Source of the DNA: Neckera pumila
Taxonomy: Eukaryota; Streptophyta; Bryopsida; Hypnales; Neckeraceae
Assembly: GCA_963969595.1 (NCBI GenBank)
Contig: OZ018408.1
Coordinates: 35,960,108 to 36,024,107 of the forward strand
DNA: 64,000 bases
Reading direction: 5' to 3'
The position numbers and the translations under genes are program-made. How positions within the stretch are numbered: position 1 is the stretch's first letter; every line of letters begins with the position of its first letter. Below the pieces are notes generated by a model that worked only from the letters and a program-made list of their open reading frames with translations, searched no databases and was not told the origin of the DNA. This document shows, piece after piece, positions 35,612 to 47,693 of this stretch.

Positions 35612-35980
35612 AAGCGCGTTCTACAATAACAGCCCTTGTCAAATTCAGGGGACGGAATACTTAGTGCCTGGAACCCCCTCGTCAATCCCAGGCCCAGAAT
35701 CCCGCACCCCTGCCTGACTGGTGGCAAAACTGACTTTCTGTTACACAATTCAAATGAATGCACCGACAGCTCGTCTCACAGCTCATCCATCGCGTAAACG
35801 ATAGATTTATGCCAAACATGAATGTTTCAAGGCCCTTCTCAGTAGAACCAGAATGCCATCGTCAAGAAAGCATAATTCATGTCTTGCGACAATTGCGACA
35901 ACGACGACGGGCTCTTATCAATTCAAATTCCTACAAACGAGTGAATCGCACGAACTCACAATTGAAGAAACTGATTAATT
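35612..35980. other. Unique flank of the hairpin cluster
   Basis: No repeat or gene was recognised. It lies immediately upstream of hairpin 10 on the minus strand and is probably part of the primary transcript. Confidence 0.3.
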
Positions 35981-37229
35981 GAACGGGAACGACACGATGA
36001 ACAGAGGTCGCACAAACTGGAAATAAAATCTCCAGAGGGACGAGCTACGAATGGTATTAATGGCACACCCCAAGAACGGTGAAACCATTAACGGTAACCC
36101 GAGACGCAACCCACACTGATGGATGTGATGCGCGCTGCAGCCCTGAGCGCAAGATAAGTGCTCTGGCTGGCTCGCTCGCTGGCTCGCTAGCTGGCCCCTT
36201 GATAGACGTGGCTAATTCCACTGCAGCGACGTACTCACCGACTGTCCTTCCACGCAGTGTGGAATAGCAGGAGTGAAGAGAGTTCACCCCATGTGACAGG
36301 TATGAAGCAGGAAGAACGGAAGGGAGGGAGGGAAGACATCCGGCCACGCAGGTGAAAAGCCACCGGATGGCGGTACTACCCTTAAGGTGAACCTCAATGG
36401 AAAGTACATTGCACTGCTAGCTGTTCCTTGCGACCCAGTAGTAGTTCGAGCGAAGAGCTCGGGAGATGAGTTTGAGAGAACCCGCAACTGGAGCTCGCAA
36501 TTTAAGGAGCAGCCGCAGGTGGATGATCATTTAAAAAAGTGGCCGTGCTGACCCACGTCGGGGCCCAAGAGAGGTCGGAAAACATGCAAGCCTAGGATGG
36601 CGGGCGCTTTTGCTCTTTACTTGCGCGGGCGCACTTCGCCACTTCCCGACTCCCACTATGTTCGTCAGTCAGTACTTCATTCTCCCGTGTTTCCGTTCTT
36701 GAGTCCCTTGGGTGCTTCTTCTTAATTCGGAGAGGCAAAAGGGAGACGGCCTGATGATGAGGGGAGGGCCCAGGCAGGTCGTGGGCCTCGCAGTCTGGGC
36801 GTCTGGCACTAGGGAGGCGCTGTCAGTCGCAAGAAATGGAAAGATATTGAACACAACGACGAAAGGGAGGCGCTAATCACAGCGCAAAGTGGACGATCTC
36901 TGCCGGCGAGCCAAAGTGGCCGCAATTCCGGCAGCCGAAGCGTCAGCCATGGCCCTGCCTCCGATTGGCCTGTTTTTTCTCCCCCGTCGGCACTTCAGGA
37001 TGAAGACTGACGCTCTTCAGTCGTCGACTGCCAGGTCTCATCTGCCTTTTCCTTTCTCATCGGGGTCGCACTTTTCACACTTCCCGAAGGCCAGTGAGGG
37101 CTTGAGCTTCGGTCGTTGTGGACCCATTCAGCAGAATCTCGGAACCTTACATGCCGTGTGGGCGGACGGAGAAATGTAAATAATCTGAACTCCCCGGCAT
37201 TTTGCATTTTGAAATTCCCAACCTCCCAT
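35981..37229 (-). promoter_or_regulatory. Candidate promoter/leader region of the microRNA primary transcript
   Basis: A GC-richer, CpG-containing, apparently single-copy block lies 0.4-1.6 kb upstream of the hairpins on the minus strand. A short (GGCTCGCT)n-like run is at 36166-36196. Open frames here (for example 36889-37179 plus) carry no known domain. No TATA box or initiator was assigned. It could equally be the promoter of an unseen plus-strand gene. Confidence 0.3.
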
Positions 37230-37244
37230 CTCTCCATGGATTTT

Positions 37245-37294
37245 TTTTATTTTTTTTATTTTTTTTTAAACAAATGGGATTCCATTGAAAACAA
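37245..37294 (-). mobile_element. Very short LINE tail with target duplication
   Basis: A T/A tract followed by AAACAAATGGGATTCCATTG is a LINE 3' end read backwards. It is flanked by CTCTCCATGGATTTT (37230-37244) and CTCTCCGTGGATTTT (37295-37309), a 15-base target duplication with one mismatch. This is a 5'-truncated insertion of about 50 bases. Confidence 0.65.
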
Positions 37295-37309
37295 CTCTCC
37301 GTGGATTTT

Positions 37310-38482
37310 CTGGTCGGTGATTTCAAATAAGTGGTACTCTGAGGTATACTGTACTGTATGCGCACACAATCGTCCCTACTCCACATGCAACATTTCAGTA
37401 TAAATGCAACACTGAAAACCTAGAATTAACGACACAAGATGTATGCAATCTGAACAGGAGAGCCATGGAGGGCCTCATGTAGATTTTTGGTATATCCTTT
37501 GGTATATACTTGAAATCTCATAACTTATTCATGTGGTGTCCAAATAACCCACGCTATTAAGTGTTAAAATCTTCTTTCACTTGCCAACAAGATCCAATAA
37601 AAAAATCATGTTTGATAACAATAAGTATGTTTAGTATACTCAGACCTTTTTCATCTTATAACAAATCTTTTTCACCCATGGTGAATAATTGGTTCTTACC
37701 ATTTTTTTTTCTAGGATCTGATTTTGGAAGCTACACAACCTTGTATACCCAACAAGGCAAATTCTCTCGCTACAGTATTATCCTTAGATATAAGAAGGTA
37801 CAATATTATCCTTCCTTAGATACATGGGAGGGATTTACCAATAATTCAAGAACTATGGTTGGCTAAAGCACAAATATACAATGATTTTGCCACTATTAAA
37901 ATTCCCTTTTCCAAGATGCAAAAAGGACCCTTGCACCTTTAGTAAACATTGTTAGGAATTTCCTTTTCAAAGATGCAAAAAGGCACCATGACTCATTGGT
38001 TTACATTGTTTTCGAGATCTACAAGACCAAATGAGACCACTTAATAATTTACCATTTGGCAAAAGTAACGAACTATTTCTTCAATACTCTTGTGATACTT
38101 GGTAATATCTTTATCAAAACTAGTTGATACTTAAGAATGTTTGGCTACTTTGACCGGAAAAAAATGAAAGTTTCCTTAAAAAAGGTAACAACCGTCGGTG
38201 TTGTGGTTGTAACCACAAAGCGAAAAAGTATGCGTAAACAAACACTGGACGAGCCCTAGTCGATTGGCCCCGGCTTGTTGCACCCATTCCGAAGAGTCCA
38301 GGTTACTGAAAAGCCACCCGTCATGTTCCTCCGAGTCCCTCGTTGTGCGTTACACGAAATCTCGGCAGTCATTTCGGCATTCCCGCTCCTGATTTAATTC
38401 CGACATTTCAGTCTAATCATTGCTTCCAATTATTTAGTGGAACAAGAATCGTCGATCACTGCATTCAAGTGAAGCTTTAATA
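37310..38482. other. Intergenic DNA, no gene seen
   Basis: AT-rich left part. 38170-38420 is somewhat GC-richer without a recognisable frame. Confidence 0.35.
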
Positions 38483-38640
38483 TTTCTTTTTTTGAACAAA
38501 TGGGAGACCCCACATTAAAAAACAAACAGAACCCGGAACAATGTTTAGAATTGACAAGACATTTTAGGAAGGATTGAAATCGCTGCAAGCTGCAACTTAT
38601 CTCCCCCACCAATAACTTATCCGACATTCTTCATGGTTGG
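38483..38640 (-). mobile_element. Probable truncated LINE 3' end
   Basis: A T tract then GAACAAATGGGAGACC on the plus strand repeats the LINE tail seen at 46917 and 37245. The following bases, read on the minus strand, may be LINE 3' UTR. The 5' limit is not defined. Confidence 0.35.
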
Positions 38641-38992
38641 TTACGTTCGTCTTGGATCTGTTTTCTTAATTCCAACAGTCGTTCTTCTGTGATTGCAGTT
38701 GTCTATCGATCGGGCCGCAATTGCAACTGCAAATTACAGGATTCAATTGTAGTGGTTCAGTTGTTTGGAATGATAGTCAGTAGATGTTGCTGCGGTTTAT
38801 TTGGTTTTCTTTTCTAGTGACTTTGCCCAGCCGTTGGCTTGGCTGTGGCTTGTATCTGTGTTGTTTTACAATGGATTTCCATTTGATTTAAAAAATAAAA
38901 GATGAATAGGATCTAACTTAGGATCAAAGTTGCAAATTTTTCTAGTTTTGTCCTCACATGAATTACTTTGTGCACTTACTTCATTTGCTTAA

Positions 38993-39749
38993 CCCTTAAT
39001 GATCCAAGGGAGGAGCATTGTACATTCAAAATGGGCCAAAACTGCCAAGAACTTGAGCAATGTGTTTGCTCATTTTTTTTCTTGATATTTGATAGAATAT
39101 AATAATAGGATCTTGAAGTTCACATTGAGAGTGACCACCTCAAAAAATTTCAGATTATTTGACCACACGGTTAAGTAGATATTGAAGTTCGAAGTTTTAT
39201 TTGGGTCAATGGAAAAACAGGGCAGTGCATTTTGAAGGAGTATATTTTAGTGAAAATGTTTTTAAAATGATGACCTTTTCATGCTCAGCAAAAGACAAAA
39301 AAGTTGAGAATGTTCATTTAAAATTTCACAACATTCCGAGCATTTTTCAATTCATGGTGGTGCTTGCAATGCATAGTGGTCACTGAAATGTAAATAGTGT
39401 TTGTAAGATAAACAATAACGGACACACTTGTCTTCTCCTTGAAATCCTTGGATCAGCCCTTTTTAAGGTGGATCTAACCTTTTTGAAGTGGCAACAATTG
39501 CATTGGTTGGCTGACTTTTCAGTCCATGCCAAACCAAACCCCATAAAATGAGTTGTACACCATTCAACTTTAAGAAATTCCACAAGGCAGAGTTTAATTT
39601 GGAATTTGATGAAACTATTGCCATTGGATTCAAAACATAGTATGTTTTTTAGAAATAATTTTATTTTTTAAAAAACTCAAAAATTGAAAATGGGAAGCTC
39701 AAAAAAAGAGGGGCAGCAACCAAAAAATGGTCGCTTGGGCCATTAGGGG
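38993..39749. mobile_element. TTAA-bounded element, copy 3
   Basis: TTAA at 38989-38992 and 39750-39753. The ends are CCCTTAATGATCC and GGGCCATTAGGGG. Shorter than the others (757 bases). Internal phrases such as CCAAAACTGCCA near the left end are family-like. Confidence 0.65.
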
Positions 39750-40138
39750 TTAAGTTTAGAATATTAAGTATTGATAACAATGATCTTTAAGATTTTGAAC
39801 TTACTTCCCATTTGTAGTCACTTTTATAGGACCATTTTGAACTACAAAGTTTAGATCTTGTGGTACAGTATATTTGTATTCTTTAAACTATAGAGTATTT
39901 ACAAGGATTTAAAAAAAAAATCTATATCTTGTAAATGTTACAAAAGAGAAAACAAAAATTTTTAAGTATTTATTATTTAAATGGATGAAAAACAAATATG
40001 TTTGTACATGGTGTATTTGCTTTTATCATCCTTCAAAATCTGAAGGCTTGGTCTTCACGTTCAAAATCATTTAGTTCAAGGTACCACTTCAAAATCTATA
40101 TAAAATATCCTAAATATGATATATATGTACCGGAGAGC

Positions 40139-40371
40139 GCTAGCATGTGAGCATAAAATCTATAAGCCTATGAGTCTAAGAATCTATATTATAGACACTT
40201 CTATGGTTATAGGTGTCTATATTATTGGTACCTATATTATACTCTTTCCATGCTATAGTATAGTGTATCTATATTATAGGTATGGATGTTATAAACACCT
40301 TCAAATGGTTGTAGGTTCAAACCTACAATTAGGTTCAGAGCTCATATATCTTTGCTCACAAGCTAGCATCA
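40139..40371. mobile_element. MITE with GCTAGCATGTGAGCA ends, copy 1
   Basis: The left end is GCTAGCATGTGAGCATAAAA and the reversed right end is GCTAGCTTGTGAGCAAAGAT. Internal ATCTATATTATAG phrases repeat. A relative in inverted orientation is at 57200-57442. Confidence 0.6.
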
Positions 40372-40597
40372 TTGTGTATTATCAAAATCATTAAAAGACC
40401 CAAGGGAAGATTGGTTGACCAGCTCAAATCTATTGTAAGAGAAAGACAATTATAGCAATCACCGAAAGGTGGTGGTGGACTTTTAGTTTTGTTGAATGAT
40501 ATTGAATAGTGTGAAAAGAACAGTCAAAATAGAAATGGGTCATTGATTGGCTAGAAGTGCCAAAGGTGTAGTATGTTCTATTAGAAACGAATCTAGA

Positions 40598-40950
40598 CAT
40601 TAGATGATATTTGGGGGTCGCGGAGGGCGTTTCAAGCATGTTCCCTGATCTGCCCAGATCTAGTGAACGCCGGTATGGGTGTGGCAGAATTTTTTTTTTA
40701 CCAAAATATCATTTTAAGCAATTTTTTTTTTTTTTTTTTTTTTTACCAAAATATCATTTTAAGCAATTTTTTTTTTTAATTTTTAATTTTTTTTTTTAAT
40801 TTTTAATTTTTTTTAATTTTTTTTTAAAAGTGACGTGGCAGTCGCTCGACCACGTCAGCCAGCCGCTGCTGCTGCGTTCCTAGACTGCGAGAACGCAACA
40901 GACAGCAGGGGAACTCACAGCCTTCGAAGACCCCCGAATCTCATGTAATG
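40598..40950. mobile_element. MITE, CATTAG family (type 2)
   Basis: It starts CATTAGATGATATTTGGGGG and ends CCCCCGAATCTCATGTAATG. It has a long T/A tract (40687-40826) with a duplicated TACCAAAATATCATTTTAAG, then GTGACGTGGCAGTCGCTCGA. Confidence 0.7.
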
Positions 40951-41006
40951 TCATGAAAAGATATTGATGCTACAACACACAAGTCTTTGTTAGCTAGGGC
41001 AATTTG

Positions 41007-41178
41007 CACTACAAGAGAAAGGGGTGATTTAAATATAGTCCTAGTAGTATTGTCTTTTAAGTAATGACCTTTAAGTAAGGTTTTTAGTAAAATTTTACTA
41101 AAAACCTTACTTAAAAGTCATCACTCAAAAAACAATACTACTAGGACTATACTTAAAACACCCCTTTCTCTTGTAGTG
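41007..41178. mobile_element. CACTA-type palindromic MITE with TTG target duplication
   Basis: CACTACAAGAGAAAGGGGTG at the left has an exact reverse complement of its first 18 bases at the right. The arms run nearly the full 172 bases, meeting around TAGTAAAATTTTACTA. TTG at 41004-41006 and 41179-41181 is the 3-base target duplication. Confidence 0.85.
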
Positions 41179-41182
41179 TTGC

Positions 41183-41570
41183 CATTAGAGAAAAAATCAG
41201 CCCTTCGGAGGGCCGCTGCAAATTGACATGCCAAGCTATTTTAAGCTTGGCCTGTCAATTTGAAAAAGTACCTTCAGTGAGCAGTCAGAGTGTACAATTG
41301 CTCACAAAAGCAGTTAGACTTCGTATTTTTTTTTTTTTTTTTCATTTTTTCATTTTTAAAATATTTTTTTAAGATTAAAAAAATAAAAAAATAAAAAAAT
41401 TTACTATTAAATTTTTACTCGTAAATTTGAGTTCCTGTATCACTGTCACTACAATTTCAGCCGTGCGGAAATAGGGGAAAAAATAAATTTTTAGACCCAA
41501 TAGACAAAATTTTAGGGTACTAACAAGGTCCGTGGAGCAACCCTCCGGAGGGCTGATTTTTTCTCTAATG
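41183..41570. mobile_element. MITE, CATTAG family (type 1), best copy
   Basis: The left end is CATTAGAGAAAAAATCAGCC, followed by CTTCGGAGGGCCGCTG. The reversed right end is CATTAGAGAAAAAATCAGCC, followed by CTCCGGAGGGTTGCTC. An internal A/T tract is at 41328-41410. It abuts the CACTA-type MITE. Confidence 0.8.
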
Positions 41571-43892
41571 AATGCCTTTGCGTTGTCTTTCTAGGATGCT
41601 AAAGATATTTGAGAGTGTTTTGTTTAATCAATTGACACCAACCAATCTAGATACATACTCTATTATGAGGAATAACAAAGCCATTTGTTGAATTGCAAGT
41701 GCACCAACAATAGAACAATGGGGAGAGGATTGGCAACATCATAGGGGCCTTCTTGAATATAACTTTGCTTCTCTTTCTAAGCTTTGGTGCAGTAGTAGCT
41801 CTAGAGACTGGGTTGGAGATGAACATATATTGAATTATAGTGGACATGTTCCCGTTTTGTACATATTTTGACTTTGTGAACATGGTTGTTTCTGCAATTG
41901 GAGGTCATCAGCAAAACATAAAGTACAAGCACTATACTATTTCTTTAGGTACTGTTGCAAAATGGTTATCCACGTGGACAAGTTCTTTCATGCTCTCTGT
42001 TATAGCTTCAACAAATTGAAGCTTCATCTAATATAAGCTAGGATAATCACACGTTGAATCGATGTGCCCTGGATTTTCTAAGTAGTTCATTTATAGCATA
42101 GTATTTAGATATTGTTACGTGTAAAATGCCATAAACCATACAAAATGGACCATTCCTTTTGCTTCATTGTATATTGAACTTTTTATTTTTAGTCATAGAT
42201 TTTGAAGTGACTATAAGTTAATCGAGCTCTTTCCTTAGAAATTTAAATTTGAGTAGTATGTACAAATAGGTTACTTATATAAAAATTTCATTTCATTAAC
42301 AACAATAGTTGCAAGAGAGAAACCTATTACAAACCCTAAACTATGGTCATAGTGTCAACTGTTAAAATTGCATCTATGGTTATAAATGCCAAAATTAATT
42401 ATAAATAATAAATATTACTACTTTAATGCATCATTATTTTATTTTTATTTTCTAAATCTAAAAAATTTGATGTTCAAGGCTCTAGGCTCATAAGCTTACT
42501 GCTCGCTCTAGTCTCATGTGCTAGTGTCACTAATGTGATTAGAGAGCATAGGAATAAAGAAGTAGGATTGCCTTGTTGTCAAAGTAATCTCAAATGTATT
42601 GATATTTAAAATGAATTTTTATCAAATCTTTGACTGAATTGCATGGGTAGAATTTCCATCTCAGTTGGAGAAATGATATTTACTTCAAAACTTTTGATTT
42701 GAAGCTAAATTTCAATTTTAGAACCATGCATAGTGTATCGCAAAATGATGGTGACTTCTTTCCACATGTCATAGTTAGTTACTAAATTTGGCCAAATTTT
42801 TAGTCCACAATTTTTTTTGAAATATTGGCTTCTTACAAAAATTATAAGGAGTACAAATTTTCTTTCACCAATTAAATAATCACACTAAGTACAAATACTA
42901 TGAAAAATAGACGAATGCTTTGTCTTCTAGTGTGTTTGACAATCTTAGCCAACACAAAGAAGTGTGATTGTCTCCCCACATTATTTAGAAAACGGTCTTT
43001 CCAAAGTGCATGATGTTTAGCCCTTCATAGACAGAGTGTTGGAGCAACCAAAACGTGGTTGCAATCATTTTTCCACTATAATTTTTGAATGAATTTTCTA
43101 ACCTTATTTCAACTAAAAATTGTTTGGTAAGAAATTTTTATAATTTTTTAAATAGCACCAAATTCAAGTCTTGCTAAGTCAAAATGTATGTAGGAACAAA
43201 GAAAACATTTTGAAAATATAAAGCTTAGTAAATAATTTCTTATATTTTTGAAACCAATAGGAGGTTGCATGTCCATTGAGCAGACTTTATAGGAAGTTTG
43301 GAAGATCAAATTTAAGACAAAATCCAACCCAACCAATGAAATAATGGAAGGCAATAAGCCTCTTTAATCTTACATGGTTGAATGGTGGTATGTTTGCCAT
43401 AAACTTCCAAACTGTTAATATGCTTATATTAAATTAGTGATTTGCAAGCATATATTCTTATAGAACAAATGTAAATTTTTCATTGCTCTAATAATTTAGT
43501 CCATTGTCTTCCCTTTCACTAGTAAGAAAAGGGTCTTGGGGACTAGCTTGAGAAAAAAATGCATTCTAGGTGGTCAAAGCCAAAACGCATAGCATCCCAT
43601 TTATTGTCCCTGGGAGAGAGTTGCTCTAGTCCATTTGGATGCTAAGGGGCTCTCTTAATTCCCTACACAGTTACAATGGTAACCCAAAAGTATCTTGCCA
43701 AGATTGTGACATACCATAGTTGTAGATCAAGGTCAGCACATTGATGCCTAATAGTTAATTAAATATAAAATTAAACTTCAACATTTTAAAATTTAATATA
43801 AAAAAGTTGACATTAAATTTAAAGAGTAATTAGGGGCAAAATATTAGGGGCAACTTTCTTCTGAAGCCACTTATTTGACATGCCTGGAGTTG
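41571..43892. other. Gene-free AT-rich DNA
   Basis: No recognisable reading frame or element termini were seen. Confidence 0.35.
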
Positions 43893-44410
43893 AGTAGACA
43901 AGATGTTTATACAAGTGGGGTGGTAGGAGGTAAAACAATTGAACCCATGTGGGATACGTAATTTAGGATTAGTAGGAGCTCAACTGCTTATAGTTACGTC
44001 AAAAGCAGGAATTGTGTTAAAAGTAGAATTTCAGACCTCCTTTTGACATGATAGAATAACTTTTTTCAAAAAACTTTGAATTCAAAAAAGTTAATAAATC
44101 AAGCTCACTTTCATCTCCACAAATCCATTTGTGATTTTGAGCTTCCAAGAAAGAATCATAGATAAAATTCAGAGAGGGGGTTGGATGGGACATTTTCTTT
44201 GATATTTTCAATCGTCCTCTCTGAATTTTATCTATGATTCTTTCTTGGAAGCTCAAAATCACAAATGGATTTTTGGAGATGAAAGTTAGCTTGTTTAACA
44301 ACTTTTTTAAGTTCAAAGTTTATTGAAAAAAATTATTTTACTATGTCAAAATGACAAAATGAGATCTGATATTCTATTTTCAACACAATTCTTATTTTTT
44401 GACAATGAGT
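43893..44410. mobile_element. Fold-back element with adjoining GAGCTC block
   Basis: 43893-43982 is the GGTGGTAGGAGGTAAAACAA..TAGGAGCTC block. 43992-44410 is a palindrome centred near 44196, with arms of about 180 bases (GAAAGAATCATAGATAAAAT pairs with ATTTTATCTATGATTCTTTC). The 99-codon minus-strand frame across it is an artefact of the palindrome. Homologous to 19858-20279. Confidence 0.7.
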
Positions 44411-44449
44411 GGCCAAGCTCTCATCTTGAAATTATCCCATATCCTTTAA

Positions 44450-45361
44450 CCCCTAAGTTCTTTGACTATGTTCTCACCGAAAAAGCTCAAAAATTGCCAT
44501 TTTTAGTACAAGTATTCAATTTTTGAAAAAAACTTTTTTTGACACATGTAACCGTAGGATCTTGTAGTATGGTGACTTGAGAACATATGGTAAAAATTTC
44601 AGGAATTTCCACTAAGTGGATTGCAAGAAATAAGCATTCAATTTCACTAAAACCATTTTTTTGGCCCTGCGAAAAACAGGGCAGCTGCACTTCACAAGCT
44701 CACTTTTCGATGAAAAATGTCCAAAATGATGGTGCTTCTTTGGATTCTTTTTCCTAGACAAGTTCGCTACATGCTTGAAAATTTTCACTTCATTAGGAAT
44801 TGTACAACATGTAGGAAAAAAATAGTAAGTAGATAATACTAGAAAATGATTCAAAATACAAAATTGTCGAGAATTTAATTATGGAATTGAAAAATGCTAA
44901 TCCCAATGGTGGCAATGTTGTAATAAACAATCCACATCCTTCAATCTTATTTTTTTCAAAAGAAATTGAAATTTGAGTAAGATAAAGGACTTCAAAGTTT
45001 ATTTTAGAGTAGAGAATTCATAACTGCCCGCAAACTTAAATCTTCATAACTTTTGACTCATTGATCAAAATGGGATGATTCAAAGCTTTTTACCTATATA
45101 TAACTCTAGAAAACCAATTTCAAATTTTTGTTTTTAAAAAAAGTGATTTTTTCTGGTCTACCCGGACTACCCAGTTACAAAAAATAGTAACATATTAGGC
45201 CATAACTTTTGACTCGTATTTCCAAATGTCATGAAATTTGGTGCATATGAAAGATATTCCTTGCCCCCACCTTCTATTAAAACTTCAGCCGAAAATATAG
45301 AAATCTCTAGTCGTACGTACCTGCCCAAAAATTCTTTAAACGTATGTTGGTTCTTTAGGGC
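44450..45361. mobile_element. TTAA-bounded element, copy 4
   Basis: TTAA at 44446-44449 and 45362-45365. The ends are CCCCTAAGTTCTTTGAC and TTCTTTAGGGC. Collinear with 20759-21688 and 45981-46904. Confidence 0.8.
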
Positions 45362-45365
45362 TTAA

Positions 45366-45976
45366 GGATCCACGAAAGGCAATGAATTTTATTTTAAAAA
45401 CAACCTCTCCAACCTCTCTTCTCACAAAGTGTCAATGTTCTAATTCCTTCATTTCACCATTTAATTGATGGTAGATGGCCAAATGGTAGATTGGTACTAG
45501 TAATATTGATACATGTTATTGCATTGGACTTACAACTTTATTTTGGTTGTATGTGGAACTTTCCAGCTAACACTGAACATTTCCTTTCTTTCAACAACTT
45601 GGTCATTTAACTCTTCCTGAATTCGACTATTTCTCTTATTCATTTTTTTTCCCTTGACTTTCTTTACAAGAATCATTTTCCGTCGACCACACCTTGCATC
45701 TATGGTAATGAGTGAACCTTTTGCAATGTGTAGGAATCATATATATGTAGTGGTGTTCATTGAATTCATAAAGTCAAGAATTTTCAACCCTATTCCAATC
45801 CCAATTCCACATTTATTTATTTTTTGGAAACCAATGAACCAATTCCACATCAGTCCTCATTATGCAAACGCTTCTCCAATTTTCATCACATTATGAAGAA
45901 ACCAAGTGAAACTGGGTGATTTAATGGGGTCCAGGCTAGGCTGGGCCGCATTTTTTTGAAATAAATTAATGCACTA
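45366..45976. other. Spacer between two TTAA elements, no gene seen
   Basis: The frame at 45654-45896 has no recognisable domain. Confidence 0.35.
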
Positions 45977-45980
45977 TCAA

Positions 45981-46904
45981 CCCCTAAAGTTTCATGACTA
46001 TGTAATCACCAAAAATGCTCCAAAACTGCCATTTCTAATACAACTACCAAATTTTTGGAAAAAAACAATTTTTGATACATGTAACCGTAGGATCTTGTAG
46101 AATGATATTTTGAAAACATGTGGTAAAAAATCCAGAAAATTCCACCGTGTGGATCATAAGATATAAGCATTCAAAGTCTTGAAAACCATTTTTTCAATCC
46201 TGCAAAAAACCGGGCAGCTGCACTTTGCAAGCTCACTTTTCAATGAAAAAATGCCGATAAAGGTGGTGCTTCTTTGAATTCAGTTTCCTAAACAAGTTGT
46301 CTATACGCATGAAAAATTTCACATCATTTGGAATTGTACAACATATAGGAAAAAAATAGTAAGTAGAAAGAAGTAGAAAATGACTCAAAATACTAAATTG
46401 TTAAATATTTAATCATGGAATTTAAAAATGCCAATCCCAACGGTGGTAATGTTGTAATAATCAATCTACATCCTAAGATTTTATTTTTTTCCAAAAATAT
46501 TGAAAATTGAGTTAAATAAACAACTTTAAAGTTTTCTTTAGAGTAGAGAATCCATAATTGCCCGCAAACCAAAAACCCTCATAACTTTTGACTCATTGAT
46601 TGAAATGGAGTGACTAAAAGCTTTTTAAGTATATATAAATGTAGAGAACCAATTTCAAAAAAAAAATTCCGGAAAAAATGATTTTTTCTGATCTGCCCAA
46701 ACTGCCCAGTTACGAAAAAAAGTAACATATCAGGTCACAACTTTTGACTCGTATTTCGAAATGTCATGAAACTTGGTACACATGAAGATATTCCTCGCCC
46801 CCACCTTCTACTAAAATTTCAGCCTCAAATATGGATATCTCTAGTCACACGTACCTGCCCAAAATTTCTATATGGCCAAAAAACGCATGTTGGTCCTTTA
46901 GGGG
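45981..46904. mobile_element. TTAA-bounded element, copy 5
   Basis: The right flank is TTAA (46905-46908); the left flank is TCAA (45977-45980), one substitution from TTAA. The ends are CCCCTAAAGTTTCATGAC and GGTCCTTTAGGGG. Confidence 0.75.
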
Positions 46905-46916
46905 TTAAAGTAGTAG

Positions 46917-47650
46917 TTTGTTTTTTTGAACAAATGGAATATACCATTGCTTTTAAAAAAAACAAAGAACAACAGCCAAGCCAAGGCTGGCAAATGAAGA
47001 AATAAGAGCAAAATTAAAAACAAAAAAAAGAGGAAAAACAAAGAGAGAAACAAGAACCAAAAGAACTAAGTGAAAGAACAAATGGTAGGTTCCTTTCTAC
47101 TCCAAATGGTGGTCGATCCACTCCAAAAAGCTAACACATGAGTTTGAAGCCATATACTATCAAACTTGGACCAAATGATATCATATTGTTGGGGATGTTG
47201 TTGGAAATTAATCTGGGCCTTGAAATGAGTTGCCCTGCCTGAGCCCAAAGGGCATTCCATAATTTATCTTGTAGTAGAGTTAGGGGCCATGTGCTCCTTG
47301 AGAAAACGGTATTGTTGCAAATGATCCAAATGAACCACAAGGAAGAGCCTCTAAGTAAAGACCAAATGGTACGGAAGTTAGTGAATCAGCGTGGAATGGT
47401 AGAATCAAAGATACATTGAATGGCATCGAACCAATGTGAAGGCCCTAAGGTAGGTTGAGATCCTGGTATGTGGTGGATAATCGACTAAGCATAGTTCCAT
47501 ACCTCTTAGGCAAACAAAGAACCGGTGCATAGGTGTTTCCTCAAGACCTAGTATGCAACAGTTGCAATTGGTTTTGATGTCGGGGGTTTTAGTATTAAAG
47601 TTTTATTGACAGCCTAATTCAATTATCCAAAATGAAGCAAATAATTGTTA
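46917..47650 (-). pseudogene. 5'-truncated LINE remnant with zf-RVT zinc knuckle
   Basis: Read on the minus strand, 47577-47521 encodes NCNCCILGLEETPMHRFFVC, which fits the Cys-Cys-ETxxH-Cys pattern of the zf-RVT domain that follows plant LINE reverse transcriptases. After a frameshift a VWNYA segment supplies the usual Trp. Further on, FIWIICNNTVFSRSTWPL matches the W-rich tail after that domain. The remnant ends in an A-rich 3' region and ATTTGTTCAAAAAAAC, the LINE tail. It has several frameshifts and stops and no reverse transcriptase core, so it is a dead 5'-truncated insertion. Confidence 0.6.
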
Positions 47651-47693
47651 TTATTATTTACAAAGTACTTCTATTAACAAGGCCTTCAAGTAA

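Noticed and set aside
44017..44316. 99-codon minus-strand frame
   Set aside because: It runs through a long palindromic fold-back; the frame is a by-product of the inverted repeat.
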